From Lewinellaceae bacterium (GTDB lineage: Bacteria > Bacteroidota > Bacteroidia > Chitinophagales > Saprospiraceae), in NCBI GenBank assembly GCA_016716135.1, contig JADJWX010000011.1, forward strand, positions 1 through 64,000: DNA of 64,000 nucleotides. Direction: 5' to 3'. Under the pieces are notes generated by a model. It had not been told where the DNA came from. It saw only the letters and a program-made list of their open reading frames with translations, and did no database searches. Positions 54,462 through 63,572 of this stretch are shown here, piece by piece (within the stretch, counting starts at the first letter, position 1; each line of letters begins with the position of its first letter). The position numbers and the translations under genes are program-made.

Positions 54462-57152
54462 ATGCCAACACTGCATGTCGGACTTGATTTTGACAACCTC
54501 GTTTACACCGCGCGCGACGCCGACCTGACCGGCGCACTGCATGCCGGACCCAAAAAATTGTTGCACTGGCTGGAATCCCAGCTTGGATTGAGCGGCGCTC
54601 CTGAAAATACCGACTACCTCCGCATTGAACTCTACCGCCAGGCACTGCTGCAATGGGCCGAAACCGCAGCCCATCCCTGTTTTTTCGAAGAATCATTCCA
54701 GGCCGACCGCTTTGCGACGGCTGCCGCCTTGCTGAACTGGCGCGACGACCTGCTGTTGGCCGGCTGGGATTTCAGAGCGGACAACGACTGCCCGGCCCGG
54801 CTTGCAGACTTAGCCGCCGTAGAGCCTGTTTTTTTGAAAAAAATAAACAACCCCGAACTTGGCGCTGCGGCTTACGGATTTGCCGACCGCTGTGCCCGCG
54901 TTTTCGACTGGCTTCCACACCGACAAGTACCGGTTGAAAAAATCATTTTATACGATCCCCTGGAATTACAACCACCCTTTGTCCGAAGATTGGTTGACCA
55001 TTTTAAAACGAAACAAATTCCACTCGAAACGGTGGCGCACCAGGGGCTGGCTACCAATCCGAATTCGGACCTGGCCTGGTTGCAGGGGCACTTCAGTGGC
55101 CGCCATTCGGGCAAAAAAAATGCTGCCAACGATGGCTCCTTGCTGGTTTTGACCGCCCGCCGGGACAGCGACGCTGCCGTTTTTCTGGCCCAGTGGCTGG
55201 CTAAACACCCGGACCGGCAGCCTGTATTTCTGATCCCCGAACTCAACCGGGTGCTTGAGCAGGCCCTGATTCAGGAGGGTTTTCCGGCCACGGGTGTGCT
55301 GTCGGCATCGCTGGCGCGGCCTTCGCTCCAGGTGCTGAAACTCGCCCCGGCTTTTCTGTGGGAACCGGTGGATGTGTTCAAGATCATGGAGTTTGTCACC
55401 TTGCCGCTGAAGCCGCTCGACGACGGGTTGGCGCTGGAAATTGCCCGGGTGCTGGCGCAAAAACCGGGTTTGTTCAGCGATACCTGGTTCGCTGCCGTGC
55501 TTGGCTACCTCGACCGGGAGCAAACCGCCGAGTCGGTGCGTGAACAATACGAATTTTGGTTTTCCCGCCGGCGCTACCGCGCAGATGCCCTGGCGCCCAA
55601 ACGCGATGTGATCGACCTTTACGCCTACCTGCACCGTTGGGCCCTGGAGTTGTTTGACGAAACAGAAAACACCAGCCTTTTGGTGCTGGCCGAACAGGCG
55701 CGGCGCATCCGGGAACTGCTCGAAGCGCTGCCCGAAGAACGCTTGGGATTTCTTGAACTGGAGCGCATCGTGCGCACCATTTACGAGCCCGCGCCCGTCC
55801 AGCTGATGCCGGCGGAAACGGGCCATTTTGAGTACGTACATCAACAGGGGGCATTGGCGGCGCCTGCCGATATGCTGGTTTGGTGGAACTGCCTGTTCGA
55901 TGGCGCCGTGGCGGCGCCCGACCGCTGGCATCAGGCAGAACGCCAATGGCTGGCTGCCCGGGGCGTGCATCCGGATGACCCGCAATTGGAAGGCCGTCGC
56001 AAGTTGCTGCTTGCGCAACGCCCCGTTTTGCAAACTGCCGAACGCCTGGTGTTGGTCGTGCCCGAACAAGCCGACGGCGCGCCGGTTTTGCCCAGTTTAT
56101 TGCTCAGCGATATCGAGGTGGTTTTTGAAAACCACCGCTGTTTTTACTACAGCATCGACGAGCCGGAAGCCCTGAGTCGTTTGGAACAAGCCCCGGCGCC
56201 AATCGCGCTGGAATGCCGCCCGGCGGTTCGCCCGCGGCCGCAATTGATCATACGGGCTGCGGAGCGTTTGCCGGAAAGTGCTTACGAAACGCCGACCAAC
56301 CTGGACCGCTTGTTTTACTACCCGCATCGCTGGTTTTTCCGGCAAAAGTTGCGGTTTTTCCCAGCCAGCCTGTTGGAAGTTTCCCGCGACCAAACCCTCC
56401 TGGGCAACCTGGCGCACCGTTTTTTTGAATTGTTTTTGCAGGAAAACGATTGCCTGGATTGGGATAAAAACCACTTGTTTGCCTGGCTGGATCAAAAAGC
56501 CGGGGCCTTGCTGGAACGGGAAGGGGCAACCTTGTTGTTGTACGGCCGCGAACCGGAACGCAACCAGTTTTTAAACCGGGTAAAACAAGCCGCCTGGAGC
56601 TTGCTGACCCTGATTCGTGCCAACGGTTGGTCGGTGATGGGTACCGAGGTGGTGCTGGAGGGCGAAATCGGCGGCTGCCCGGTGCGCGGGAAAGCCGATC
56701 TGGTGCTCCACCGAAATGGGGCCGAACGCGCGATCATCGACCTGAAATGGAGCGGCGCCCGCCGGCGAAAAGAGATGATCCAAAACGGCGAGGACCTGCA
56801 ACTGGTGCTGTACGCCAAACTGTTGGAACCGGCTGAGCAATGGGCGCATACCGCCTATTTTATCCTGGACGACGGGAAAATGATTGCCCGGAACAAGAAT
56901 GCGTTCACCGACGCCGTAGCTGCCCAGGGTATTTGGGAGAACCACGTGGATGCCTGCGAGGCAATTTTTGCCCGCATGGAACGCACCTTCGCCTGGAGGC
57001 TGGAGCAGATTCAAAAAGGCGTGGTGGAAATCCGGACCGCCCGGACTGCCCCGGAACTGGAATCGCTGTACGGCGCCGAAATGCTTGAATTGCTCGAAAT
57101 GAAAACCGAAGATGCCTGGTGGGATGAGTACAAAACTTTGCTGGGCGTCTAA
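54462..57152 (+). CDS. AddB-like PD-(D/E)XK nuclease family protein, no Walker A motif
   Basis: Protein of 896 aa with the general plan of the AddB/RexB group: a degenerate helicase-like N-terminal half and a C-terminal RecB-type nuclease domain. The nuclease core is GKADLV (Asp746), IIDLKW (Asp760, Lys762) and QLVLYAKLL, the D...D-x-K...QxxxY pattern. The N-terminus (VGLDFDNLVYTARDADLTG ... LGLSG) lacks the G-x-x-G-x-G-K-[ST] of active helicases. Genuine AddB also has four Cys for an Fe-S cluster; I cannot identify a clear set here. No addA-like helicase gene is adjacent, though a partner could be elsewhere. Related orphan proteins occur in other Bacteroidota (recollection). Probably a DNA repair nuclease. 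Confidence 0.72.
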   Translation: MPTLHVGLDFDNLVYTARDADLTGALHAGPKKLLHWLESQLGLSGAPENTDYLRIELYRQALLQWAETAAHPCFFEESFQADRFATAAALLNWRDDLLLAGWDFRADNDCPARLADLAAVEPVFLKKINNPELGAAAYGFADRCARVFDWLPHRQVPVEKIILYDPLELQPPFVRRLVDHFKTKQIPLETVAHQGLATNPNSDLAWLQGHFSGRHSGKKNAANDGSLLVLTARRDSDAAVFLAQWLAKHPDRQPVFLIPELNRVLEQALIQEGFPATGVLSASLARPSLQVLKLAPAFLWEPVDVFKIMEFVTLPLKPLDDGLALEIARVLAQKPGLFSDTWFAAVLGYLDREQTAESVREQYEFWFSRRRYRADALAPKRDVIDLYAYLHRWALELFDETENTSLLVLAEQARRIRELLEALPEERLGFLELERIVRTIYEPAPVQLMPAETGHFEYVHQQGALAAPADMLVWWNCLFDGAVAAPDRWHQAERQWLAARGVHPDDPQLEGRRKLLLAQRPVLQTAERLVLVVPEQADGAPVLPSLLLSDIEVVFENHRCFYYSIDEPEALSRLEQAPAPIALECRPAVRPRPQLIIRAAERLPESAYETPTNLDRLFYYPHRWFFRQKLRFFPASLLEVSRDQTLLGNLAHRFFELFLQENDCLDWDKNHLFAWLDQKAGALLEREGATLLLYGREPERNQFLNRVKQAAWSLLTLIRANGWSVMGTEVVLEGEIGGCPVRGKADLVLHRNGAERAIIDLKWSGARRRKEMIQNGEDLQLVLYAKLLEPAEQWAHTAYFILDDGKMIARNKNAFTDAVAAQGIWENHVDACEAIFARMERTFAWRLEQIQKGVVEIRTARTAPELESLYGAEMLELLEMKTEDAWWDEYKTLLGV

Positions 57153-57197
57153 AAAAATGCCGCTATTCCGCGTCCGGTCTCGCATGCCTGAATCGGT

Positions 57198-57746
57198 TCA
57201 TTGCTTCGCTGCAAATTCTTGTTTGAGTAATGAATAGACAATGGAGTCTTCAAATGCGCCATCCACTGCATAGTGTTGTCTTAAGTGCCCTTCCTGTGTA
57301 AATCCGTATTTAGTCACAATGCTTTTCGAGGCGATATTATTCGGGCCGATGAAAGCTTCGATTCGGTTTAAGCCCATCACTTCAAATCCATATTTAAGAA
57401 CTGCCTGAACCGCTTCACGCATGTAGCCCATCCGTTTGAATTCCTCTTTTGTCAAGGCATAGCCTAGTTCTGCCCTGGAATGTTGTGCATACCAATTGTG
57501 GAAACCGCACCTCCCGATGGTTTCATTCGAATTTTTTAAAACCAGCAAAAAAGCCAAAATCGTTCTGTCATAAGTCGTGTAACCGCCCCGGCTCTTTTCT
57601 TTTTCCCGGATAAATTCTTCCTGATTTCTCAGGCCGAGCATAGCCATGATTTCTGCCTCGCTGTAATGTTGAAATAAGTGCGCAAGTATTTCCGGGGTAA
57701 GTTTTTTCAAAAACAGGCGATCGGTTTGTAGTGTCTCAAATTCCAT
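57198..57746 (-). CDS. GNAT acetyltransferase, RimJ/RimL-like
   Basis: Acetyl-CoA-dependent acetyltransferase, 182 aa, of the ribosomal-protein-alanine/YdaF type. The N-terminal strand is LQTDRLFLKKLTPE; TIGRCGFHNW, ELGYAL and RMGYMREAVQAVLKYGFEVMGLNRIEAFIGPNNIASKSIVTKYGF are the family's ordered blocks, with the acetyl-CoA loop RMGYMRE. Start at ATG 57746, one codon before family similarity. It ends the minus-strand run that also carries the ferredoxin genes, but is separated from them by 69 bases. Substrate unknown. Confidence 0.88.
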   Translation of the reverse strand: MEFETLQTDRLFLKKLTPEILAHLFQHYSEAEIMAMLGLRNQEEFIREKEKSRGGYTTYDRTILAFLLVLKNSNETIGRCGFHNWYAQHSRAELGYALTKEEFKRMGYMREAVQAVLKYGFEVMGLNRIEAFIGPNNIASKSIVTKYGFTQEGHLRQHYAVDGAFEDSIVYSLLKQEFAAKQ

Positions 57747-57815
57747 GGTCTGGTAAATGCGTTTGTTGGAAAACAACAGTTGCACCTGAATGATTCCCGC
57801 TGGGTTGCCAATCAA

Positions 57816-58132
57816 TTATTCCGCATCCGGAGCCAACCGAACCACCAGCCCGTCCAGGGCATCCACCAGCCGGATCTGACAACTCAACCGGCTGTTTTCC
57901 TGCACAAAAATGCCTGATCGAGCATGTCCAGTTCGGCGTCCGATTGTTCCGGCAATTTGTGGGCGGATTCAACGTACACATGGCAGGATGCACACAATGC
58001 CATCCCGCCGCAGGTGCCTTTCACCGGCAGGTCGTAACTTTTACATACCTCCATCAGGTTCAGTGCCATATCCGTTGGCGCTTCACACTGGTGTTCCTGG
58101 TTTTCGCGGTCGATAATTGTCAACGAGATCAT
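57816..58132 (-). CDS. 2Fe-2S ferredoxin, adrenodoxin-type (single-base frameshift)
   Basis: About 105 aa after restoring one base in the A-run at 57906-57910 (five present, six needed). Cluster ligands are Cys41, Cys47 and Cys50 (TCGGMALCASCHVYV) and Cys85 (RLSCQIRL) after the frameshift; the tail VVRLAPDAE ends at a TAA at 57816-57818. Without the correction the fourth ligand is lost and the protein would end at CRKTAG. It lies 34 bases downstream of the FNR-like gene on the same strand, and the two probably form an electron-transfer pair. No dedicated acceptor is nearby. Confidence 0.82.
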
Positions 58133-58166
58133 GCAGGGTAAACTTAAAACGAAGAATCTTCAGAAA

Positions 58167-59198
58167 TCAGGAAACCGGCGTGCCCATGCCTTCGATGCCG
58201 GTAACAGTGGTGTATTTGAAGGACAATTTTTTACCGGGATTGACAATGTTAAATGCCGATTGACAGGCCAGGGTGGCTTCGTGAAAACCGCACAGGATCA
58301 GTTTCAACTTGCCTTCGTAGGTGTTGATATCGCCGATGGCAAAAATGCCGGGTACGCTGGTGCTGTAGTCAAGTGTGTTCACGGTGATCGCGCCGCTGTC
58401 CATGCCAAGTCCCCATTCAGCGATCGGGCCGAGTTTGGGCGTGAGCCCGAAAAGGGGCAAAAAGTAATCGGCTTCCAAGGATATTTTTCCTTCAGTATCG
58501 TGTTCAACAACAACGCCGGAAAGCCGCTGGTCGCCTTCGAGTCCGACGACCTGTGCGTTGGTGATCAGCTTGATTTTGCCGCTTTGGGCCAGGTGCTGCA
58601 CTTTTTCAACGGAATCGAGCGCCCCGCGAAACTGCGAGCGCCGGTGGATCAGGGTTAGTTCGCGCACTTCATTGGCGAGGTAGATGGTCCAGTCGAGGGC
58701 AGAATCGCCGCCGCCGGCAATCACGATGCGCTGGTTTCTGAAGTCTTCCGGGTTGCGGATGAAGTATTCCACGCCTTTGCCTTCAAAACGATCGATGTGG
58801 TCAATGGGCGGTTTGCGGGGCTCAAAACAACCCAGACCGCCGGCAATAAAAATAACGGGCGCCACATGCACCCGGCCTTTATCGGTGGTGACCTTCCAGC
58901 GGCCGTCCTGTTGCTTTTCAACCGAGTCGGCGCGCTCGCCCAGGGTGAAGCCGGGCTGGAACGGTTCGATTTGCTGAAGCAGGTTTTTTACCAGGTCGGA
59001 GGCGAGAATGCTCGGGCACCCCGGGATATCGTAAATCGGCTTTTTCGGATAAATTTCAGTAAGCTGGCCGCCGGGTTGCGACAGCACGTCAATCAAATGG
59101 CAGCGCATTTTGAGCAAACCCGCTTCAAAAACGGCGAACAACCCGACCGGGCCTGCGCCGATGATCAGGATGTCCGTTTCAATGAATTTCTGATCCAT
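58167..59198 (-). CDS. Ferredoxin--NADP+ reductase, thioredoxin-reductase-like type
   Basis: FAD/NADPH flavoprotein, about 343 aa. The FAD motif GAGPVGL opens the protein, IAGGGDSALDW is the NADPH-binding motif, and FAIGDINTYEGKLKLI the second FAD segment. The redox CxxC of thioredoxin reductase is absent, which is the mark of the bacterial TrxR-like ferredoxin-NADP reductases (YumC type). The ATG at 59198 was taken over one eight codons upstream because family similarity begins after it (KFIETDILIIGAG). The neighbouring ferredoxin is the natural partner. A 155-base gap separates it from the enoyl-CoA hydratase gene. Confidence 0.9.
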   Translation of the reverse strand: MDQKFIETDILIIGAGPVGLFAVFEAGLLKMRCHLIDVLSQPGGQLTEIYPKKPIYDIPGCPSILASDLVKNLLQQIEPFQPGFTLGERADSVEKQQDGRWKVTTDKGRVHVAPVIFIAGGLGCFEPRKPPIDHIDRFEGKGVEYFIRNPEDFRNQRIVIAGGGDSALDWTIYLANEVRELTLIHRRSQFRGALDSVEKVQHLAQSGKIKLITNAQVVGLEGDQRLSGVVVEHDTEGKISLEADYFLPLFGLTPKLGPIAEWGLGMDSGAITVNTLDYSTSVPGIFAIGDINTYEGKLKLILCGFHEATLACQSAFNIVNPGKKLSFKYTTVTGIEGMGTPVS

Positions 59199-59354
59199 GG
59201 AGTGTTGAAAGGAGGCAATCATGTTGTGCTAAACAAAAAAGTACGGGCGTGGTTGGCCGGCTGATTTGTTTAAAATTTTGGAAATAGCCGGGCAAAGTTC
59301 TACAGACAAATAAAAATTCGGGTGTCAGCAAATTCTGCTGCGTGATGATATTGA

Positions 59355-60137
59355 TCATCGGCCTTTAAAATCGGCTTTGCGCTTCTCGACGAAAGCAGCG
59401 GCGCCTTCGCGAAAATCGTCGGTTGCGCAACAATCGCCGAAGGCATCAATTTCTTTGGCAAACCCATCGGTTTCAGGTTCAAAAAAGGCGTTGACGCATT
59501 CAATGACTTTCGCGACGGCCACCGGTGCTTTCGTAGCAATTTTTTCAAGAAATTCGATTGCTTTTGCCACTTCTTCACCGGCCGGAACGACTGCATTTAC
59601 CAGGCCAAGTTGGAGCGCTTCGGCAGCGCCGATCATATCGGCGGTCATCAGCAATTCGAGGGCCTTGCCCTTCCCGACGTACTGGATCATGCGCTGGGTG
59701 CCGCCGTAGCCCGGGATGAGCCCGAGGTTGACTTCCGGTTGGCCAAACCGCGCTTTTTCACCGGCTACCCGCAGGTGGCAAGCCATGGCCAATTCGCAGC
59801 CGCCGCCGAGCGCAAAGCCGTTAACTGCGGCTACCACCGGACGGTGAAAACGTTCGATCAGGAAAAAGACATCCTGACCACGTTTGGCGAATGCCTTGCC
59901 CTGATCGGCATCCAGTTGGCTGAATTCGGTGATGTCGGCGCCGGCAACAAAGGCTTTTTCGCCGGCGCCGGTCAGCACCACACCTTTCAGTCCGTCGATT
60001 TTCAAACCGGCATCGCTGAAAAAATGCTGCAATTCCGACATGGTGGCGGTGTTGAGGGCATTCAGGGCTTTTTCCCGATTGATGGTGATCACGGCAATGC
60101 CGTTTTTCAGGTCGATATTTAAAATTTCGTAGTGCAT
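59355..60137 (-). CDS. Enoyl-CoA hydratase/isomerase family protein (crotonase)
   Basis: Cytoplasmic enzyme, 260 aa, normal length. VINREKALNALN, the oxyanion-hole segment GEKAFVAGADITEF, VVAAVNGFALGGGCELAMACHLRVA and GLIPGYGGTQRM are all present; the latter contain the two catalytic Glu positions of enoyl-CoA hydratase (Glu in GGGCELAMAC and the acid in FGQPEVNLGLIPG). This supports hydration of trans-2-enoyl-CoA, for example crotonyl-CoA. Its start codon overlaps the stop of the acyltransferase gene by one base, so it is co-transcribed and probably translationally coupled. Confidence 0.92.
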   Translation of the reverse strand: MHYEILNIDLKNGIAVITINREKALNALNTATMSELQHFFSDAGLKIDGLKGVVLTGAGEKAFVAGADITEFSQLDADQGKAFAKRGQDVFFLIERFHRPVVAAVNGFALGGGCELAMACHLRVAGEKARFGQPEVNLGLIPGYGGTQRMIQYVGKGKALELLMTADMIGAAEALQLGLVNAVVPAGEEVAKAIEFLEKIATKAPVAVAKVIECVNAFFEPETDGFAKEIDAFGDCCATDDFREGAAAFVEKRKADFKGR

Positions 60138-61844
60138 TAATCTACTTTTAAAACTTCAATTTCTTCAGATTTCCAATGAACGGCCTTGTCCAGGCCATAG
60201 TTTTTCAGGCGGTTGCGATAAAAATACAGCACCCGGAAGTTGGACGACACGATGCCGTTGTCTTTGGTAAAACCGAGTGGTTTTTCAGCGTGAAACACAC
60301 CGAGTTTGCGCACGCCGTGTTGCACCACATCCGTTGCCGGCAGGTGAATGGCGGGTGAAAGTTTAATCCGGCCGGCCTGTTCCCATTCGTACAGTTTGGC
60401 TTGCAATTGTTCGACGACTTCCACCACGGCATTGTACGGAAAAAGATAATCGTCGGGCGGCAGGCGCATGATCCCGTAGAGGTCCAGTTTGGGGTTTTCA
60501 TGTACCAGCATTTCAAACACGGCAAAAGCGACCAGGTGGCTGGAAAGCACCACATTTTCAACGGAATAGCGTTCCACGATCCGCTCGGCCAATATTTTGG
60601 TGTATTCGCTTTCCCGCTGATGATCTTCGGTTAACACATTGTCGGTCATGAAATATTCGCGGATATCGATTTCGGTACCGAACTTGTCAAAACTGCGCCC
60701 CTGGGCATCCACGAAGTTTCCCATAACATCCATCGGGCGCCCGACACTGAGCGAGATATCGCTGGTGGTGGAAAAAAAGCGCCAAATAAAACGGAACCAG
60801 GAGCGTACACTCTGGCTGTCGTCGCGCAACCGCAGGTAGTGCTCCTTGCCCGTGTAGCGCAGGTATTGCTCGATCAGGAACGGGGCTTCCAGCACAAAGT
60901 GGTAGCCGATGACCATCGGCACGATAAACACCTTTTTGTCTTCATTGCGCTGGCACATGGTCCGTTGCGCCTCCACGGTGGTGCCGAGCAAACCAAGTTT
61001 CAACTCACGGTCCAGCTCGCCCGAACGCGAGCGGGTTCCGCCGGGAAAAAACAAACTGTTCACCCCGCGCTCGATACTGAGTTTGCTCATGATTTTGAGG
61101 GTTTCGAGGTAGATCGGATTTTTCTTGCGGCGGTCTACGCGATAGGCTCCCAGGCGGTTCATGAAGTACGCGGCAGGACCGAAATTGTACAAGTTGAGGC
61201 CTGCGCCATAGGAAAAAGAGGGCAGCCCCATAATCTGGTCCATGGCATACCCGACGAGGATGGAGTCGAGGTTGCTGGAGTGCGTGGGAACGACCACGAC
61301 GGTACCATAGCGGAACAAGTGGCGCACAGTTTCGACGTCGCCGACGACGTTCAGGCGTTCGTACAATTGCCGGCGCCCGCGCCACAGGCTGGCCAGGCTT
61401 TTATCAACGGCCGCATTGAGCAGCCGGTTGAACAAAACGGTCAGGAAACGTTGGGCAAACCGGAATGTGGAAACTTTGAAGGTGCCACAATTTCCTCGGC
61501 ATACCGGTGGATAATTTTTTGAGCATTTCCTCCGCTTCTGCCTGGGCTTCCGGGTCGTTTCGGTCGAGCGACTTTTTGATCAGCCGTTTACTGACCTTAT
61601 TCCAGAACGAACGTTCATTGGGCGGGTCAACCTTCCAGGGTGATTCCTTGATCCGGATGCGCTCCTGGTAAATTGTTTTGACGAGCAAGTCCATTTTGGC
61701 CTGCCAACTGGTACCGTTCAGGCGCTGAAAGGTAGCTGCTTCAATATCCCGGATAAAATTTGCCCGGTCTTCACTCAGGCGGTATATCGGCCAGTCCTCC
61801 GTGTTTTCAATGATCCGCGGATATATGGTGACGTCTTTTTTCAC
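60137..61844 (-). CDS. PlsB-like 1-acylglycerol-phosphate/glycerol-phosphate acyltransferase (two frameshifts)
   Basis: About 569 aa when two missing bases are restored: one in the T-run at 61515-61520 and one C at 61485-61486. Then the frames join as KKIIHRYAEEIV and GTFKVSTFRFAQRFLTVLFNRLLNAA. Acyltransferase motifs: HSSNLD (H-x4-D, motif I), NSLFFPGGTRSRSGELDR (motif III; Gly replaces the common Glu of PEGTRSR) and VPMVIGYH. The N-terminal 150 residues are a helical region typical of the longer PlsB-like group of Bacteroidota. Membrane-associated; acts early in phospholipid synthesis. Upstream neighbour is engB, downstream is the crotonase. Confidence 0.8.
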
Positions 61845-61857
61845 GATGCAGTGACAG

Positions 61858-62460
61858 TTAGGATGGTAGCGTTTTCAGGATTTGGGCGATATACTCCAGC
61901 ACTTCCGTTTTGCCGGTACTGTACGTTGAGGAGGTGCGGAAATGGGGCGGCAGGGGTTCCCAGGTTTCTTTTAATGCTTCCAGAAAATCTTCGATGTTTT
62001 GGTCGAGGTTCCCCTTTTTTACCCGGTCTGTTTTTGTAAAAAGTATGGCAAACGGAACATTGTACTCACCGAGTTGATTGATAAAGTCCAGGTCCGTTTG
62101 GGTAGGAGGGATGTTGGAGTCGATCAGCACGAAGGCGGAAACTAACGCTACTCGCCGGGCCAGATACCCTTCAATCATTTTTGCCAGCGTACGCTGTTGC
62201 GATTTCGAAACCTTGGCGTACCCGTAACCAGGCAAGTCAACCAGGTACCAGCTGTCGTTGATATTGAAAAAATTGAGCAGCTGGGTTTTTCCGGGCGTAC
62301 CGGATACCTTGGCCAGACCCTTGCGGCCGGTGAGCATGTTGATCAGCGACGACTTTCCGACGTTCGAACGGCCGATGAAGGCAAATTCCGGCCGGCCGTC
62401 TTTCGGGCACATGCTTTCGCGGGTATAACTACTGACAAACTCGGCTTTTTTTATGTCCAT
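61858..62460 (-). CDS. engB: Ribosome biogenesis GTPase EngB (YihA/YsxC)
   Basis: GTPase of 200 aa needed for 50S subunit assembly. G1 is GRSNVGKSS, G3 DLPGYG, G4 TKTD; PEFAFIGRSNVGKSSLINMLTGRK and TPGKTQLLNFF are the family blocks. The ATG at 62460 precedes the first conserved residues by about 15 codons and leaves out a proline-rich extension that the longer frame would add. The stop lies 13 bases before the acyltransferase start, so the two are probably co-transcribed. TACTTTTG (minus, 62493-62486) may be the -7 box, without a clear -33 element. Confidence 0.95.
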   Translation of the reverse strand: MDIKKAEFVSSYTRESMCPKDGRPEFAFIGRSNVGKSSLINMLTGRKGLAKVSGTPGKTQLLNFFNINDSWYLVDLPGYGYAKVSKSQQRTLAKMIEGYLARRVALVSAFVLIDSNIPPTQTDLDFINQLGEYNVPFAILFTKTDRVKKGNLDQNIEDFLEALKETWEPLPPHFRTSSTYSTGKTEVLEYIAQILKTLPS

Positions 62461-62664
62461 GCAGCACGGTGTTTTTGGCGGGCAGCAAAAGTACGGATTC
62501 TTTGGGCTAATCCGGTGTTCCGGCACCGGGGTAACCTCCGTTAAGGCACTTTTGCATTTTTTTAAAATCCCGCTTTAATTAATGGTTAAAGCAAGGGCAA
62601 CCGGCGCCCCGGGCGTACCAACAGCCCAATAACGGCGTTTTTCAGGCAACAAAATCGAACACGT

Positions 62665-63288
62665 ATGAAATACTTACAAGTTGCTATCCTGATACTTTTT
62701 TGCACCGCTGCCGCCCAGGCACAATTCGCCTTTGGCTTGAAAGGCGGTTTCCAAACACAATTGAAAAACCCGAACGATCTGACCATCGGTTCGGCGGACA
62801 CCTCCTTCAACTTTGGGGTGAACGACCTGAAATTCGGGACGCAGTTCGGCGCCTGGTTTCGCATTGGCGACGGCGTCTTTCTGCAACCGGAAATTGTATT
62901 CAATTCCAACCGCACCGATTTCAAAGTAGGCGAAACGAATGCCGCGGATATTATCCTCTCTGAAAAATATCAAAACCTCGATATCCCGATCCTGGTTGGT
63001 TTTAAAGCAGGCCCGATTCGGCTGCACGGCGGCCCGGTAGGGCACTATTTCCTGAACAGCAAATCCGAGCTGGCTGATGTTAACGGCTATGCTGCCCGCT
63101 GGAAACAATTTACCTGGGGCTGGCAGGCCGGCCTGACCCTGGGCACCGGCCGCTTTTCCGCCGATATCCGCTACGAAGGTAATTTTAATAAATATGGCGA
63201 CCACATCACGTTCTTCGGCGACCAATACCATTTTTCCAACAACCCGGCTCGTTTAATCCTTGCGTTGAATATCGCCCTGGTGAAATAA
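62665..63288 (+). CDS. Outer membrane beta-barrel (porin-like) protein
   Basis: Protein of 207 aa with a signal peptide (LQVAILILFCTAAAQAQ). The mature part is a run of amphipathic beta strands with aromatic girdles (FGLKGGFQTQL, FGTQFGAWFRIGDGVFLQPEIVFNS, YQNLDIPILVGFKAGPIRLHGGPVGHYFL), typical of the small Bacteroidota outer membrane beta-barrel (PorT/OmpA-like) family. Function unknown; such proteins are frequent. A hairpin with a T-run follows the stop. Confidence 0.85.
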   Translation: MKYLQVAILILFCTAAAQAQFAFGLKGGFQTQLKNPNDLTIGSADTSFNFGVNDLKFGTQFGAWFRIGDGVFLQPEIVFNSNRTDFKVGETNAADIILSEKYQNLDIPILVGFKAGPIRLHGGPVGHYFLNSKSELADVNGYAARWKQFTWGWQAGLTLGTGRFSADIRYEGNFNKYGDHITFFGDQYHFSNNPARLILALNIALVK

Positions 63289-63312
63289 GCATTTGTTGAA
63301 GTTTTCCCAATC

Positions 63313-63351
63313 GCGTAGCGGAGGCATTGTTTTGTCGCCGCTACGCTGCTT
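63313..63351 (+). terminator. Probable Rho-independent terminator after the outer membrane protein gene
   Basis: GCGTAGCGG (63313-63321) and CCGCTACGC (63338-63346) can pair, followed by TGCTTTTT. It begins 25 bases after the stop. The 16-base loop is rather long. Confidence 0.45.
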
Positions 63352-63411
63352 TTTGGCCGGAAGGTGTTGTGTTCGAAGGGAAAACTGTCTTCCAAATAAC
63401 TACTGGGCAGG

Positions 63412-63497
63412 TTAAAACACATAGGCACATAGTGCACATAGGTTTTTGATTTTCAAAAGATTAAAAATTATGTGCTCTATGTGCCTATGTGTTAAAA
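63412..63497. repeat. Inverted repeat of the ACACATAG family, copy 2
   Basis: Left arm 63412-63440 and right arm 63469-63497 are complementary over most of 29 bases. The core AACACATAGGCACATAG is shared with the copy at 17502-17578. Confidence 0.9.
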
Positions 63498-63572
63498 TTG
63501 AAAAAATCCAGTAGTGTGGACTTGCGAACCGGGTATTTGGAAAACACTATTTTTGACGAATAAAAAAAAGTT

